The notes under the pieces are model-generated. The model had not been told where the DNA came from and did no database searches. It worked only from the letters and a program-made list of their open reading frames with translations. Below, in pieces: positions 61,831 through 64,000 of a stretch of DNA of 64,000 bases. A program made the position numbers and the translations under genes. This DNA is from a bacterium (GTDB lineage Bacteria > Electryoneota > RPQS01), in NCBI GenBank assembly GCA_036504735.1, contig DASXUQ010000002.1:62001-126000 (forward strand). The letters are read 5' to 3'. Numbering within the stretch: the stretch's first letter is position 1; every line of letters starts with the position of its first letter.

Positions 61831-64000
61831 TTACGGACAGTTGTGGATGACCACGTACCGCTTGTACGTCTGCACCGTGCCCGTATCCGTCCAGACATGC
61901 TCGCCCGACGTCACCGTCACCGTGGTCTCCAGTGTCCAGCCCGGGTTCGGATAGCCGATCGTCTTGTCCGTCGTACTGTAAATCCGGTAGTCACCGTCCA
62001 CCGGCGCGTGGAAGTTAATCCACGGATGCACGTTGTCCGGGGACATGTACGCGGTTACATGAGAGGCCAGCACAGTGGCATCGCAACCCGACGCCAGGCA
62101 CAGCGCCAGGCTTCCATAGCCCGGATTCGACCACTGCAAAAGCTGGCCGTTCCACTGCCACATGGTGGCGTCGCCGAACGGCGAAGCCGCCCACAGGAAC
62201 CAGCAGGTGGTCGAACCGCCGGCAACGATCTCGATCCAGCCGGACAACTGCGTGCACGGCGGCGACAGCACGGCATCATACTCCCACACCGGGAAGTTCA
62301 GCGTGCCCGACACGTAATTCATGCCGGTCGCCACACGGGTCAGCGACACGTCATACGAGCAGACCGCGGCGGAGGCCGGATAGCCGAGGCTGTCCAGATG
62401 GAAGCTGATGGTAAACGGCATCGGGTCTTCGTCACACGTGGCCCAACTGCCGCCGTTGTAAGCATCCAGACCCCAGAAGCGGACGCTGCCAATCGGGCTG
62501 CTGACCGAGTAGTTGTCATAGGCCAGATAGGTCTGGCTCGCTTCGCTGGTCACACCGGCCCACGCTTCGTCGGCGTTGTAGGGCGGCTGCGTGAGCATGA
62601 TGTTGCCCGTCTGACAGGCAAGGTGCGTCGGGCACGGATTGCCCGCGCAAGTCATGGTGACATCCCATGCGCCTCCGAGAGCCGTGCAGGCCGGCTCCAC
62701 GTTATCCGCGCAGAGCGGATTGGCCGGATCGCTCCCATAGCAGCAGCGGCCCGTGGGACAGGTGCCGCACGTCAGCGTAGCCCGGTAATCGAACGGCGCT
62801 GCCGAAGGACTGGACTTATAGCAGCCTACCCACATGTAGTAGGTGCCCGGAAGCAGACAGGCCGAGACCGTGGCTGTCGAGCACATGCCCGCCGATACCG
62901 CCGCCGTCAGACTGAGCGTTGAGCAAGGATCCATCACATGCTTGACGATGATCGCCGCCAGTGAGTCTTCACCGGTCACCGACCACGTCGCATAGGTGGT
63001 GGTGTTCACGACCAGACGATACCAGTCGGTGTCGCGATAAAGCAGGCCGCTGATGTTGTCCGTGTACATGAACGTCTTGCCGAAGATGGTCTCGCCGCAC
63101 TGAATATTCTGGAACAGCGGAGTGCCGGGACGGTTGTTGCAACCGCCATCCGGATCGTTCTGCGAGAAGTTGTTGGGGATCGGCCAGGGTTCGGTCACCT
63201 CGGCGATGTCGCCCGCCTGCTCCTGAATGTCACAGAAGCACGCCGTGCCCAGCAAGGTGTAGTTGCCCGATTCGCCGCCGTAACCGTCCACGACGATGAA
63301 GTAGGTAGTGCCCGCCGTCAACTGCAGGCAGGCCACACGCGACACGTACGGATTGGGAAAGAGTGGAGCCGTGCAGGCATCGTCATTGCACCCGACGGGA
63401 GTGCCATCACAGCTTCCGGCAAACACAAACAGCTTCGTGTCGTAGTCGGTCGTCCCCTGGCACAGGCTGAAGGTCACCAACTGGTCAACGGACGGCGTGT
63501 AGCTATAGACCACATCCGGCGATGTGCTGCTGTACGGACACACGGATTCATAGTTGTCCTGGAAGCCCACGGTCGTACCGTTATAGGGCGTATCCAGTGT
63601 AAACGGCAGGGCGTTCGCGCACGTTTCTCCCGGCGCGATCTCCGTCGCCACATAGTATTGCATCGTGAACGTGCTCGCTGCCGTTCCGGTGCAGGTGTGG
63701 CTGGCGTACGAAGAGTACGGCGCCAGCACGACGTAATAGGTCCCAGATGTGACCGGCGTCCAGGTGAAGTCATTGGGATGATAGGAGAGCGCCGTGCAGG
63801 CGCCGTCCTGCCCCGCCAGAATCGTACCCGCCGCATCGCAGATCTTAATATCAACGTCAAAGCTCGCGGTGCCCGCTCCCGGTGCGTCCGGGCAAAGGTC
63901 GAAATGGTACGTGTACCCCGCCGTGGCGCTGAACGAACCATCCCACTTGCCGCCATTGCCGCAATTTCCCGTCACCGATCCGGCCCACGGAGTCGTCGGA
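61831..64000 (-). CDS. Large secreted Cys-rich protein with PPC-like modules (5' end outside window)
   Basis: At least 722 residues; the frame is open to base 64000, so the start lies beyond the window and the GTG at 63975 is only internal. It contains repeated pre-peptidase C-terminal-like beta modules (DVVYSYTPSVDQLVTFSLCQ ... YDTKLFVFAGSCDGTPVGCN ... LTAGTTYFIVVDGYGGESGN), many Cys pairs (GRCCYGSDPANPLC, CADNVEPACTALGGAW) and Trp/Tyr-rich C-terminal modules. It ends YVVIHNCP, without a YPNPFN sorting end. A surface protein held by disulphides is likely. No enzymatic motif seen. Confidence 0.75.
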   Translation of the reverse strand, partial: PTTPWAGSVTGNCGNGGKWDGSFSATAGYTYHFDLCPDAPGAGTASFDVDIKICDAAGTILAGQDGACTALSYHPNDFTWTPVTSGTYYVVLAPYSSYASHTCTGTAASTFTMQYYVATEIAPGETCANALPFTLDTPYNGTTVGFQDNYESVCPYSSTSPDVVYSYTPSVDQLVTFSLCQGTTDYDTKLFVFAGSCDGTPVGCNDDACTAPLFPNPYVSRVACLQLTAGTTYFIVVDGYGGESGNYTLLGTACFCDIQEQAGDIAEVTEPWPIPNNFSQNDPDGGCNNRPGTPLFQNIQCGETIFGKTFMYTDNISGLLYRDTDWYRLVVNTTTYATWSVTGEDSLAAIIVKHVMDPCSTLSLTAAVSAGMCSTATVSACLLPGTYYMWVGCYKSSPSAAPFDYRATLTCGTCPTGRCCYGSDPANPLCADNVEPACTALGGAWDVTMTCAGNPCPTHLACQTGNIMLTQPPYNADEAWAGVTSEASQTYLAYDNYSVSSPIGSVRFWGLDAYNGGSWATCDEDPMPFTISFHLDSLGYPASAAVCSYDVSLTRVATGMNYVSGTLNFPVWEYDAVLSPPCTQLSGWIEIVAGGSTTCWFLWAASPFGDATMWQWNGQLLQWSNPGYGSLALCLASGCDATVLASHVTAYMSPDNVHPWINFHAPVDGDYRIYSTTDKTIGYPNPGWTLETTVTVTSGEHVWTDTGTVQTYKRYVVIHNCP

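Overview
The window is about 60 % G+C and looks like a chromosomal piece of a Gram-negative bacterium of the Fibrobacteres-Chlorobi-Bacteroidetes superphylum, probably one of the uncultured candidate phyla such as KSB1 or Zixibacteria. The grounds are several secreted proteins that end in the YPNPFN-type C-terminal sorting module of type IX secretion, plus an outer-membrane porin, lipoproteins with Lgt, and TatC. This placement is inference: there is no rRNA gene in the window, and I see no tRNA gene or CRISPR array.

Layout. 1-4.3 kb: metallophosphoesterase (cut by the left edge), a YHS-domain ORF that appears to be joined to a CopA-type copper ATPase by programmed -1 frameshifting, and a lipoprotein. 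4.5-15.7 kb (minus strand): a subtilase-fold protein without its catalytic triad, DinB, a POT peptide transporter, a secreted M28 peptidase, and pyruvate dehydrogenase E2 and E1. 16.2-20 kb (plus): MGMT-like protein, a winged-helix protein, lgt, a RAYT transposase framed by its REP units, and tmk. 20.2-28.5 kb: a seven-gene plus-strand cluster (GAF/sigma-54 activator, three TPR proteins, a helical-repeat protein, a PEGA-domain kinase and a DUF5683-like membrane protein). 28.7-39 kb: two secreted proteins, one of 2912 residues with 22 Ig-like modules. 39.1-45.2 kb (minus): SRPBCC protein, tatC, two leucine-rich-repeat lipoproteins and the remains of a third. 45.3-48.1 kb: queG and small membrane proteins, one with an in-frame TGA and a SECIS-like hairpin. 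48.3-54.8 kb: two DUF3857/transglutaminase-like proteins and an OPT transporter. 55-61.8 kb: a complete phosphate locus (response regulator, porin, pstSCAB, phoU) with a four-hexamer Pho box. The last gene, a Cys-rich secreted protein on the minus strand, runs off the right edge.

The most notable signals: (1) a textbook -1 recoding site between the YHS domain and the copper ATPase, with an internal Shine-Dalgarno, CCCAAAA heptamer, 6-nt spacer and perfect 10-bp stem; (2) at least seven families of short dispersed repeats that do not stay between genes: they form signal peptides, an insertion in QueG, kinase linkers, stop codons and gene ends; (3) a possible small selenoprotein; (4) enzyme folds that have lost catalytic residues.
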